In this document: piece by piece, positions 51,661 through 62,400 of the stretch
Layout: every line of letters begins with the position of its first letter
How positions within the stretch are numbered: position 1 is the stretch's first letter
Origin: Chlorops oryzae
Taxonomy: Eukaryota > Arthropoda > Insecta > Diptera > Chloropidae
DNA length: 64,000 bases
Reading direction: 5' to 3'
NCBI GenBank assembly: GCA_020466095.1
Contig: CM035807.1
Span: 10,197,197 to 10,261,196 of the forward strand
The notes under the pieces: generated by a model
What the model was told of the DNA's origin: nothing
Databases searched by the model: none
The model's input: the letters and a program-made list of their open reading frames with translations, nothing else
Position numbers and translations under genes: made by a program

Positions 51661-51702
51661 CTCCAGTCCAAGAATCTGCCACAGATATGCAACAATATAC
51701 AG
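51661..51702 (+). CDS. Tenectin microexon (14 codons)
   Basis: The 42-nt exon lies between a good acceptor (TTTTCAG at 51660) and a donor (GTAAAA at 51703). With the single base carried over from exon 1 it reads Ala-Pro-Val-Gln-Glu-Ser-Ala-Thr-Asp-Met-Gln-Gln-Tyr-Thr, with one base left over, so it is phase 1 on both sides. These residues (about 31-44) form the mature N-terminus just after the signal peptidase site and just before VWC domain 1. Because it is symmetric it can be skipped without a frame change. Support is splice-site quality plus exact phase compatibility with both neighbours; the residues themselves have no signature. Confidence 0.65.
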
Positions 51703-52877
51703 GTAAAATAATTAAAATTTAAGAAATTTATGCCTGTAATCGGGGTGGAGAAAATATAGGCGAGAAAAGTATCGAACGAAAGCCTTTCTATTGAACATAT
51801 TAATTAAAGAAAGCAGCCAATTGTAGTTAACAGTTTTAAAAACTTATGTTTTTATTACATATTTCCAATGGATATCAAATAACAAAATATCATAGATACA
51901 CAGTGAGAAAATTCCCCACTTCTGTCATTTTTGAAAATTAACACAACAATAAAAGGTTGCTTTTAAAAAAGATTCATATGAGAGACCCAAAAAATTGGGA
52001 AGCCATAAAAAACTAAAACGATGAAGATCGATGAGTACCTGACCGATGGATGAATGGAAACATCAAGCAGTGAATTGCGCTCTTCAGCAGATATTTTACA
52101 CCGTAGTCAGTAGCATTTATCAAGATTCAAATGAATTACCTATCTAAATGTTCTGCCACCCGCCATAAATTAATTTAAAACGCTTCGCTGTGATCTTTTT
52201 TGTTCGTCACTTTTGTTGTTGTTGTTCGGATTGTGATCTTTTTGACACATTGCGGTGTGAGTCGTTAGCTCTTAAGTGTTTTACGGGGGCAGATGTTTAG
52301 AGTAGATAAAATTTTTCATTCATATACTCGTAAATGAAAATTGTTGCCCATTCAGCGGAATGTGATTTGTCGACGAATCTGTTTGAATGACTGCCAAGTT
52401 GGCGCTCACGTTTCATACATAAAAAAGTATTTTTTTCTCTGCTTTTGTTTGTCATGAATGCTACTGGTTTTATACCACATTTGATGTTGGGCGCTAAGCT
52501 CCAAACGATATATCACTTTAATTGACTTAAATTTCTACTCCGTACTGTGCTTTTGTGTATCTTCTTGTTGGCGTTCTATTGACAGACGAATTAGTATGTA
52601 AGTTAGAAACAATAGCTCGTTAAACTTAAGACATTATACGTAATCATTACACGTAGAGTGTTGCTGTCATCCAGCTAAAGACTCGAATTGACAATTCATT
52701 TAGCTTTTTTATAAGGTAGTTATGATGTGATTAGCGATTCCATGAAAAAGTTCTTATAATTGATCATCAAACAGAAAATCATTTCAAATACACCTGTTTT
52801 TATTTTTAAACGATGCCTTTTAAAGAAAATCGAGTAAAAGAATTGAAAAAAATTCAAAATGTACATAGAATAGAATG
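51703..52877. other. First part of Tenectin intron 2
   Basis: Intronic sequence with a (TTG)n run near 52215-52228 and no further recognisable feature. Confidence 0.5.
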
Positions 52878-53053
52878 CAGTGTGCTATCTCATAAGCGGA
52901 CACCTGCGGGATCGAAAAATATGTCCGCATAATAGAGGTGTCCGCTTAAGAGGAAACTATTTGAGAGGCAGGATCGCCAGACCATTTCAAAAAATTGTCC
53001 ACTTAAGAAGGATGTCCGTTTAAGAGGAGTGTCCGCAAGGAGAGAATACACTG
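52878..53053. mobile_element. pogo/Tigger-like MITE with GTCCGCTTAAGAGG repeats
   Basis: The left end CAGTGTGCTATCTCATAAGC and the inverse of the right end CAGTGTATTCTCTCCTTGC share CAGTGT and TCTC blocks. Both then run into GCGGACAC. The interior contains about five diverged copies of a TGTCCGCTTAAGAGG word. CAGT-type termini with such subterminal repeats are a pogo/Tigger-type hallmark. It is 176 bp and non-coding. Confidence 0.55.
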
Positions 53054-53201
53054 TACATCAAAATAAATTGAATAGGGGAGAATATCCGAACTACATTTGC
53101 AAAAGATTTCGGATAGTAAAAATATTTTTTTCTTTTAAATTTCATTTAAATAGATATGCCTGACATACGCTCTGTGGAGGCTATATTGCTGCTGTGTATG
53201 A

Positions 53202-53402
53202 CTGAGAACACACCAGATCAAACGAAACGAAACGAAACCGAAACAAAACGTTTTCAAAAACAACAGTACATTGTGTCTTATGGGAGAAAATACACGAGAT
53301 AAGTCGAAACGAAACAGTTTTGACTAAGAAAGAAAAGGGTTTTTCTTGACTAACGAAACAAAAACGTTTTGTGTCATTTTGTTTGATCCGGTGTGTTCTC
53401 AG
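53202..53402. mobile_element. MITE with 22-bp inverted termini and GAAAC repeats
   Basis: CTGAGAACACACCAGATCAAAC at 53202-53223 is inverted at 53381-53402 with one mismatch. Inside, ACGAAACGAAAC-type repeats occur next to each end. It is 201 bp with no coding capacity. The minus-strand 114-residue frame over it is an artefact of the repeats. Confidence 0.7.
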
Positions 53403-53774
53403 CCTATAAGATCCATAACCACCCGAAACATAATTTGTGTAAAAATTTTCGTTGTCATCAGGGAATTTGATCGAACCAATTGCGTCCGTCTGCCTGTGTT
53501 TATTTCTGGCCGTCTTTCTGATCATATATTGGTCTGTCTTTTTGTCTGCCTGTGTAGAATGTACAGGTTTCTAATCAAATCTAATCGAAATCGAGCTATT
53601 TTAACTCAATTCGGTACGCGTATATTCGAAGACATGAGTAAGCACAACTTCAAGAATTGACGATATGTTAAATGGGTCCCTTGAAATAAGATGTTTTATT
53701 AAAATAAAAGGCAGCTAGTGCTTTAAGGAATTGATTATAACGTAAGGTTGTGATTGATTATAATAAATAATAAT

Positions 53775-53817
<43 letters not shown>

Positions 53818-54199
53818 TATAAGGGCGGCGTTGATAAAGTAATTGACCATATGAGGCTCTTTAATGGTCGTAGTCTTGGGGCCCTTCAAACCCAGAGTAA
53901 AATAAACGTTCTTTTCTAGACTAGCACTTTATTTTATTTATTAATTTCATAATCTGAGTTATGGAGGCCCTAAATTTACCTAACTAACAACAGCAAAAGC
54001 ACTTCTATAAGCAATGGCAGCGATGGAATACTTCAAATGTCCATGAACATTACAATATACCCTGCAGTAATTGAGACTCACTACTCACTATGGTTAACCT
54101 CTAAAAGACTACAACTATCGCCACATAATTTACTCTAACATGCATTCAACTCACCTCTTTAACATGGGGCCTACATTAGAAAGAGAGTAGTGCATGTAA
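53403..54199. other. Tenectin intron 2 sequence with an (AAT)n tract
   Basis: Unremarkable intronic DNA except for the (AAT)n run at 53762-53814. Confidence 0.5.
53762..53814. repeat. (AAT)n microsatellite
   Basis: About 17 nearly perfect AAT units. Probably length-polymorphic. Confidence 0.85.
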
Positions 54200-54378
54200 G
54201 ACTCACCCATGGTGAGTCGTTTTGGTGAGTTGGAGTCAATCGACGATTTTGTTAATTTATGGAAAAAAAATTTTAATTTTATGTTTTATTTTCTTCTTCA
54301 TTTGTTTATTTTTTGTTTTTATTTTTTAAATCTTTTTGTTAAACATTAGTTATGGTTTTTTAATTTCTCGTCTCGAAC

Positions 54379-54432
54379 GACCTCGAACCGCTGATCTCTG
54401 GTTGGTAAGTCTGCGTCTTAACCATTACGCTA
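54379..54432 (-). ncRNA. tRNA-like segment 1 in intron 2 (relic)
   Basis: On the minus strand an A-box-like TAGCGTAATGGTTAAG (54417-54432) is followed at tRNA-like distance by a B-box-like GGTTCGAGGTC (54379-54389). No closing acceptor stem is visible, so it reads as a tRNA-derived relic, not a working gene. Confidence 0.45.
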
Positions 54433-54699
54433 AACAAGGAAATTTAATATGTTGATCAAAATGCTGACTTGAGTTTTTGTTGCTCAAGTTTTTGTGAAAT
54501 AAAATAGAATTTTTCATAGCAAAAAATTTTCAATTGAAAAATAAATACTTTAAAAAAAATTTTAATATGAAAAAATACTTACATATTAAAGAAAAAATTT
54601 TTTATTTTTCAAAATTAACTAATAAAAAAAATTAATTAAAATATGAACATTAAAAAAAAACTCTAGGCAATAGAAAAAAAAAAATGTTCAATCGAGCCA

Positions 54700-54750
54700 G
54701 GGATCGAACCTAGACCTGCGTGGTTGCTGAGCGATCTTACTTCACAGCTA
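54700..54750 (-). ncRNA. tRNA-like segment 2 in intron 2 (relic)
   Basis: On the minus strand a perfect B box GGTTCGATCCC (54700-54710) sits in a 5-bp T-arm-like stem (CTAGG/CCTGG). A weak A-box-like TAGCTGTGAAGTAAG is at 54736-54750. The anticodon arm is poor. Probably a degraded tRNA or SINE head. Confidence 0.45.
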
Positions 54751-54953
54751 GTCAACTGTTGACGGTACGTCGATCAGAATGCGAACTTAAAGCAGACAAC
54801 AACAAGCGCATAGCAAGAGTACAACAAAAAATGAACTCACCGCCTCGATCTCTTACGGAACAGTCAGCGGTGAGACCTATAGAGTCGACTTAGGTTCGAC
54901 GTGCTCCATAGTTTTTATGGTCTAGTTGCTAACAGTCTCACCTAAGGTGGGTC

Positions 54954-55849
54954 CTATTTTGCAAACTGACCGCTCTTTTACTACAGGTATGTATCCCTTA
55001 GATGATATATAGTAGCGTTGCTTTGTGACTATCCGCACATTGTTAGGATAACCAAAGTCTATTTTCATAAGGATAAACATTATGTTCTGTATTTCAATAA
55101 TTAATATGACATGCGAAATAAATGGAAAAAACACTTATTGACTGATTTGTAACCATAACTCACAACGAACTTGTCTCATTAATTATTTTCTCTTTTTGCA
55201 AAAAAGAAAAGCATAGCTATTTTAGAACAAGTGAAACTAACGCAACTGGGTTAGAAGGTTACGACTGCAAAGGTTACAATTGCTTTCTGCGTTTTTTTTT
55301 TTAGATGCATAAGCATCTCTTAACATTTTACAACTCGCAAATGTGCAATTGGTGTCATCTTTGCGTGCCTAAGCGTGTAAGAAAAGTGATCTCGAAGCGC
55401 GCGCTTCAAAGCAAACGAACACACATAATAAGAAAAAAAGTATTCTCAAGTTAGAAAAAATGGAAATATATTGACTCGAAACCATACCAGATTGCAAGAT
55501 AACCGTTGGCGCACAGGAAAATAAGTCAAAGAAGATTTAACGTTTATGCCCATACGTGTATATATACGTATGCATTGAATGTATGTATGTATTCATGTGC
55601 AAGCAATTCAAGTTTAGTTCTACCACATTTGCAACGAAGAATACGTATTAGAACTAATAATCTACGCTGATTACCATCCCGAGGCACGTAATTATTAAAA
55701 CTGTTACTTTATAGCGCCCGTTCATTTTTATCTCGCATATCTTATCTAAACTTATTTTATTGATTGATGTTTACCATATCATGATGCTTCATATGGAATT
55801 TCGTTTGATCTAATTTTCTTCTATTGTTGTTATTTTCTTTGGATGGCAG
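54954..55849. other. End of Tenectin intron 2
   Basis: No recognisable element apart from a TATGTATGTAT run near 55580. The acceptor for the next exon is the T-rich stretch ending GGATGGCAG at 55849. Confidence 0.5.
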
Positions 55850-56047
55850 AAGGCTGCTATTATAATTATAATCACTACAGTGAAGGCGATCGTATTATAA
55901 CAAATGAGCCATGCTTAAATTGTACTTGCCACAATCGAATGCTAATGTGTTATCTGCGTGTGTGTCCGTTCACAAAGCCAATCGGTCACGATTGTATTAT
56001 TGAGAAACGCGAGGATCAATGCTGCCCAATTGTTACTTGCCCAGAAG
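55850..56047 (+). CDS. Tenectin exon encoding VWC domain 1
   Basis: The exon runs from an acceptor AG at 55848-55849 to a GTACGT donor at 56048, phase 1 on both sides. It encodes residues 45-110 in full. Ten cysteines at 47, 66, 69, 71, 78, 83, 93, 102, 103 and 108 show the von Willebrand factor type C pattern, including the C-x2-C-x-C core (66-71) and the C-C-P motif (102-104). VWC modules are disulfide-linked extracellular interaction domains. The ATG-initiated frame usually predicted here (from 55843) starts inside the acceptor, so the real entry is by splicing. A single N-x-[ST] glycosylation sequon (Asn68-Cys-Thr) overlaps the core. Confidence 0.93.
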
Positions 56048-56115
56048 GTACGTTTTGAAATTGCATGCTTTCTTTTGGGTTTTGTTATTGTAGATATAAA
56101 AATTTTCTTTTACAG

Positions 56116-56370
56116 TTCCAGTTGATGTCCCTCATCACGCTCCTGAGCCTGGCACTGAACTCAGTATACCAGAGAAGTTTGGCTGCAGTATTGACAATAA
56201 GTTTTACTTAGAAGGTGCCCAAGTGCCATCAAATCCTAACAAACCTTGTGAGTTGTGCTATTGTATAAGGAACCGCACATCGTGCTTGATGCAGGAGTGT
56301 ACATTGCATATCGATGGCTGCACACCTATTTACAATAAGGGGTCATGTTGTCCTGTTCGTTATAATTGCG
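56116..56370 (+). CDS. Tenectin exon encoding VWC domain 2
   Basis: It lies only 68 bases after the previous exon, from an acceptor (TTTTACAG at 56115) to a consensus donor (GTAAGT at 56371), again phase 1 on both sides. It encodes residues 111-195. A Pro/His-rich linker (111-132) leads into a VWC domain with ten cysteines at 134, 155, 158, 160, 167, 172, 179, 188, 189 and 195. The C-x2-C-x-C and C-C-P signatures are intact. As for the first module, the exon can be removed or duplicated without disturbing the frame. Confidence 0.92.
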
Positions 56371-56427
56371 GTAAGTTGATATAAACATCAGAAAAGTATC
56401 GTTGATAAGTTTGAAAAAAAATTTTAG

Positions 56428-59400
56428 ACCATGAAAACGATGTTCTCGAATTGGAGGATCATTCAACAAGCACAACGACAACAGAACGTCCAACCGAAGG
56501 ATTCTTGCTGACAACAACAATGCCCTCAAGTATATCTATGGAATGTATGCATAATGGTGAAGTATATGCTGATGGTGCATCGATTACTGGAAAGAATGCC
56601 TGCGAACATTGCTATTGCATGCGTGGTGATATCGTTTGTGCAGTGCGAGACTGTGAAAGTGTTCCTATGCTGGATAACAAGGGAAAAACATGTAAACCAT
56701 TGCCTCCAGCAAATGGAGAATGTTGTCCTAGTAGCTTTGTTTGCGAAGATGACTCAGCAACGACAGAAATTGTGGAACTAACAACAACACTGTCCTACGA
56801 CAAGGATGAAGTTGAACCAACTACTGTCGCACCGACAAGGGATATCCATGGTACAATTCCTGAAGAAGATCTTCAACTGCAAGAACATATTGATGAAGAT
56901 GAGGTAAAAGTTGGGGCCGAATTAACCACTAAAGCTTCTGATATTGAGGAAGGTGAAAAAGTTGAGCCCACTACCATTATTCCAAAGGTTGAAAAAGAAC
57001 CAGTTGATGACATTGCAACGACTGCGCCGATTTTGGATGAATATGAGAAATCTGAAACTACTGTTTCGACAGTTCAAGGTGAAAAATCCGAGGCTATTAC
57101 AACAGAGGGTGCACCTCGAAAAGAAGAAAAGGTTACTACTGAGCCAACAACTGCTATCCCCCAAGCGGTGAAAAAAGAAGAAAGTGAATCCACAACTGTT
57201 TCTCAAGAGCTAACCTCCGCACCTCAATTCAAAAAGGACGAAGAAGCAACGGATTCAACTACAGTTCCTGCAGTTGAAGAAGACGAACATCCAACGACAT
57301 CTTCACCTAGTGGTGGTGTTGAGAAGGATGAAATTACCACTGCCATTAGTGAAGCTGGACAACCATCAGAACCACCATCAACTACTTTACATGCTGATGA
57401 CAGGAAAGAAGTTGAATCTACGACCCTTGATGGATCTGTTGCAGATCAAGAGAAAACAGAAACGACTCCATCGTCCGTATCAGCCTCAACAGCTAAAACA
57501 AGTACAGCATCATCTGAAGAGGAAGACCAATCGACTGAAGAAAGCGAAAAAGAACATCCATCCTCAACAGAATCAAGCGAAGAAGTTGAAGGAAGTGGTG
57601 AAGCTTCATCCGAAGAAAAAACATCAAGTAGCGAAGAAGTTACAAAAACCCCAACAGCTACAGAGCCAAGCAAAGTTACTAGTACCGAGAGTTTTACGGA
57701 GCTTCCCATTAGCACAGAATCTAGCGAAGATACAGAAATCACAACCCATGCAGCGGAAGAGCCTTCCGTTGAAAAGCAGACTGAATCAGATATTGAAGAA
57801 CAAGGTACAACACAAGGAGCATCGAAAGTTCCCGAAGAATCTGTCACAACAACCGAGGCATTGGAACCAGCAGAAACAAGTAGCACAAAAACGAAAGAGC
57901 ACATTTCAACAACTATTGCACCACCGTCTTCTAAGCTGCCAGCAGTTGGCTCCAGAGACGATTTCGCGGCTACGACAATGCTGCCTGAAGTCGAGGAAGA
58001 CATGCATATCCCATCTAGAATTCCTGGAGAAGGTGACTGTCTGGTTGCAGGAAAAACTTACGAAAATAACACACAAGTTCCCCCGAGCAAGGATTGCGAT
58101 ACATCCTGCTCTTGCGTTAGTAGCGTTGTTGTTTGCAAATCCGTGGAGTGTGAAAATCCACGAAATCTGAACAATTGCATTGTGGATCAAACGAAGAGCG
58201 GTTGCTGCCCAATATACATATGTGAAACGGAAGAAGGCACAACCGTTTTCCCAACAATTGCCACAGAAAAACCAATGTCACATGTAAAAGATGAAGAAGA
58301 GGGTGAGAAACTTCCTAAACTAACCACGGAACAGCCGGAAATATCGGAAACTATCCGACCAGTAAAAACTACCCCAGTTGAGGCAGAGGAAAAGAAGCCT
58401 GCAGTCGTACCACCCATTGTCGATGAGGAAGCCCACACCGAAACACCAACTTCCATGACGGAAGTTCCAGCTGTGACACCAGCGACTGAAGAAGAAGCAA
58501 AATCGACTGTTGCTCCGGTTCTAAGGGCTGAAGCACCTACTGTCACGCCATTGGCTGAAGAAGAGGAAGAAACAACTGCTGCTTCTGGACTAAAGGCTGA
58601 AATTCCAACTGTGACACCATTGGCTGAAGAAGAACAAGGAACAACTGCTGCTCCAGATGTCAAGGAAGATACACCAATTTTCCCGCTATCGCCTGCAGAA
58701 GAAGAGGAAAAGACTACTGCTCCTACCGTAAAGGATGAAGTACATACTGTGACACCATCGGCTGAAGAAGGAGAGGCAACAACTGCTGCTCCAGGTGTTA
58801 AGGCTGAAGGTACAAGTATGGCACCATCGGCTGAAGAAGAGGAGGCGACAACTAATGCTCCAGGTGAAAAGATTGAAGTTCCAACTGCCACAGTATCAGC
58901 TGAAGTTGAAAAGGCAACAAGTGATGCTCCTAGCCTTAAGGCCGAAGTAACAACTTTGACACCATGGGCTGAAGATGACGAGAGAGCAACTGCTGCTCCT
59001 GAGGTTAAGGCTGAGGTTCCAACTGTGGCACCATCGGCTAAAGACGAAGAGGCAATAACTGCTCCTCCTAGCGTTAAGGCTGAGGTTACAACAGTGACAC
59101 CATTGGCTGAAGAAGAACATGCAGAGACTCCTGCTCCTGACGTTAAGGCTGAAGTTCCAACTGTTTCACCATCGACTGAAGAAGACGAGGAAACAACTGG
59201 TGCCCCAGGCAAGGAGCCTGAAGTTCCAACTGCCACACCATCAACTCAAGTTGAAGAGGCAACGAGTGCTCCTGGTTTAAAGGAGGACATACCAACTCCG
59301 CCGCCAGCAGCCGAAGAAGAGGCAACAACTGCTGCTCCCAGCGCTAAGGCTGAACTACCAACTGTGACACCACTGGCTGAAGGCGAAAAGGCAGCAACTG

Positions 59401-62400
59401 CTGCTCCTGACGTTAAAGCTGAGATAACAACTATGACACCACTGGCTGAAGCGGAAGATGCAGCAACTGCTGCTCCTGGCATTAAGGCTGAAATTCCAAC
59501 TGTGACACCACTGGATGAAGGCGAAGAGGTAACAACTGCTGCTCCTAGCCATAAGGCTGAAGTTTCAACTGTGACACCATTGACTGAAGGCGAAGACGCA
59601 GCAACTGCTGCTCCTGACGTTAAAGCTGAGGTAACAACAATGACACCATTGGCTGAAGCGGAAGATGCAGCAACTGATTCTCCTAGCGTCAAGGCTGAAA
59701 TTCCAACTGTGACACCCCTGGATAAAGGCGGAGAGGTAACAACTGCTGCTCCTATCGATAAGGCTGAAGTTTCAACTGTGACACCATTGGCTGAAGGCGA
59801 AGAGGCAGCAACTGCTGTTCCTGACATTAAGGCTACGGTTCCACCTGTGAAACCATTGGCTGAAGATCAAGAGGCAACAACTGCTGCTCATGGCATTAAA
59901 GCTGAAGTTCCAACTGTGGCACCATTGGCTGAAAAAGAAGAGACAACAAATGCTGTTCCTAGCATTAAGGCTGAAGTTCCAACTGTGACACCATCCGGTG
60001 AAGAAGAAGAGGTGACAACTGCTGCTCCTAGTGTTAAGGCTGAAGTTCCAACTGTGGCACCATCGGCTGAAAAGGAAGAAACAACAACTGCTCCTCCTAG
60101 TATTAAGACTGAAGTTCCAACAGTGGTACCATCGGCTGAAGAAAGAGAAGCAACAACTTCTGCTCCTAGCGTTGAGGCTGAGGTTCCCACAATGACACCA
60201 TTGACTGAAGACCAAGAGGCAGCAACAGCTGCTCCAGCTGAAGAGGCTGAAGTTCCAACTATAGCACCAGTAATTGGAGAAAAGACATCGACTACTCCTC
60301 CAGGCGTTAAAGATGAAGTTTCAACTGAAGAAGAGGAGACAAGGACCGGTGCTCCTGCTACTAAACTGGATGCCTCGATTGTAACGCCATTGGCAGAAGA
60401 AAAAGAGGTATCAACGCCAGCTCCAAGTGTGATGGCTGAAGTTCCAACTGTGACACCATTGGCTCAAGAGGAAGAGGTAACGACTACAGCCCCTGGTGTT
60501 GGGGCAGAAAGTTCAACTGTCACACCGTCGGACGAAGAAGCAGAAGTATCGACTGCTGGTCCTGATGCAAAGGCTGAAGTTTCAACTGTGGCAGCATCGG
60601 CTGAGGGCGAAGAAGCTTCGACTGCTGCTCCTGATTCAAAGGCTGACGTACCAACTCTGCCGCCATCGAGTGAAGAAGCAGAGAAATCGACTCCCACACT
60701 AGGACTAAGAGCTGAAACTCCTACCATTGCGCCATCGGCTGAGGAAGAAGAGGTAACGACTACAGGCCCAGGTGTTAAGGGTGATATATCAACTATCACA
60801 CCATTGGTGGAAGAAGAAGATAAAACAACTAGTGCTCCAGGTCTGAAGGTTGAACATTCAACTATCTCGCTATTGGCTGAAGAAGGAGACGCAACAACTG
60901 CTGCTCCTAGCGTTAAGGCTGAAGTTCCAACTGTCACACCTTCGGCTGAAGAAGAAGAGGCAACAACTGGTGTTCCCAGCGTAAAGGCTGAAAGCACAAC
61001 TACGGCACCATCGGCTGAAGAAGAACAAGCAACAGCTGCTGCTCCAGGTGCCAAGACTGATGTAACAACTTTCTCGCCGTCGGCTGAAGAGGAACGGGAA
61101 AAGACTACTGCTCCTACCTTAAAGGAAGAAGTTCCTACTGTGACACCATCGACTGAAGAAGAAAAGGAAACTACTGCTGCTACAGGTGTTAAGGCTGAAG
61201 TTACAAGTGTGCCAACATCGGCTGAAGAAGAAGAGGCAACGACTGGTAGTCCAGGTGAAAGGACTGAAGTTTCAACTGCCACACTACCATTTGATGTTGA
61301 AGAGACAACAAGTGCTGCTCCTGGTGTAAAGGAGGACATACCAACTCCGCCGCCAGCAGGCGAAGAAGAGGCAACAACTTCTGCTCCTAGCCTCAAGGTT
61401 GAAGTACCAACTGTGACACCATTGGCTAAAGACGAAGAGCCAACAACTGCTCCTCCTAGCGTTAAGGCTGAAGTTCCAACTGTTTCACCATCCACTGAAG
61501 AAGACGAGGAAAAAACTGGTGCTCCAGGCAAAGAGCCTGAAGTTCCAACTGCCACACCATCAACTGAAATTGAAAAGGCTACAAGTGCTCTTGGTGAGAA
61601 GAAGGACATACCAACTCCGCCACCAGCAGCCGAAGAAGAAGCGACAACTGCTGCTCCTAGTGTTAAGGCTGAAGTTCCAACTGTGACATCATTGGCTGAA
61701 GGGGAAGAGGCAACAACTGCTTCTCCTGACGTTAAGGCTGAGGTTCCAACTGTGACACCATTGGCTGAAGGGGAAGAGGCAACAACTGCTGCTCCTAGCG
61801 ATAAGGCTGAAGTTCCAACCGTGACTCCCCTGGTTGAAGGCGAACAGGCAGCAACTGCTTCTCCTGACGTTAAGGCTGAGGTTCCAACTGTGACACCATT
61901 GGCTGAAGGGGAAAAGGCAACAACTGCTGCTCCTAGCGATAAGGCTGAAGTTCCAACTGTGACTCCACTGGTTGAAGACGAAGAAGCAGCAACTGCTTCT
62001 CCTGACGTTAAGGCTGAGGTTCCAACTGTGACACCATTGGCTGAAGGGGAAGAAGCAACAACTGCTGCTCCTAGCGATAAGGCTGAAGTTCCAACCGTGA
62101 CGCCCCTGGTTGAAGGCGAACAGGCAGCAACTGCTTCTCCTGACGTTAAGGCTGAGGTTCCAACTGTGACACCATTGGCTGAAGGGGAAGAGGTAGCAAC
62201 TTCTGCTCCTAGCGTTAAGCCTGAAGTTCCAACTGTGAAGGCGGAAGTTTCAACTGTGACTCCATTGGCTGAAGATGAAGCGGCAGTCACTGCTGCTGCT
62301 GACGTTAAGGCTGAGGTTCCAACTGTGACACCATCTGCTGAAGATGAAGAGGCAACAACTGCTGATCATGGAATTAAGGTTGAAGTTCCAACTGTGACAC

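Larger units (their letters stand above)
54200..54953. mobile_element. Putative element with palindromic ends and two tRNA-like modules
   Basis: The left edge GACTCACCCATGGTGAGTC (54200-54218) is itself nearly palindromic and resembles the inverse of the right edge GTCTCACCTAAGGTGGGTC (54935-54953) at 14 of 19 positions. Between them are A/T-rich sequence and two minus-strand tRNA-like segments. Boundaries rest only on these short ends, so this is tentative. It resembles in plan the element at 2174-2647. Confidence 0.4.

Noticed and set aside
60464..62290. 608-codon minus-strand frame as a separate gene
   Set aside because: Open only because the sense repeat codons give no antisense stops. 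No start context, signal or domain, and the sense strand is clearly coding.
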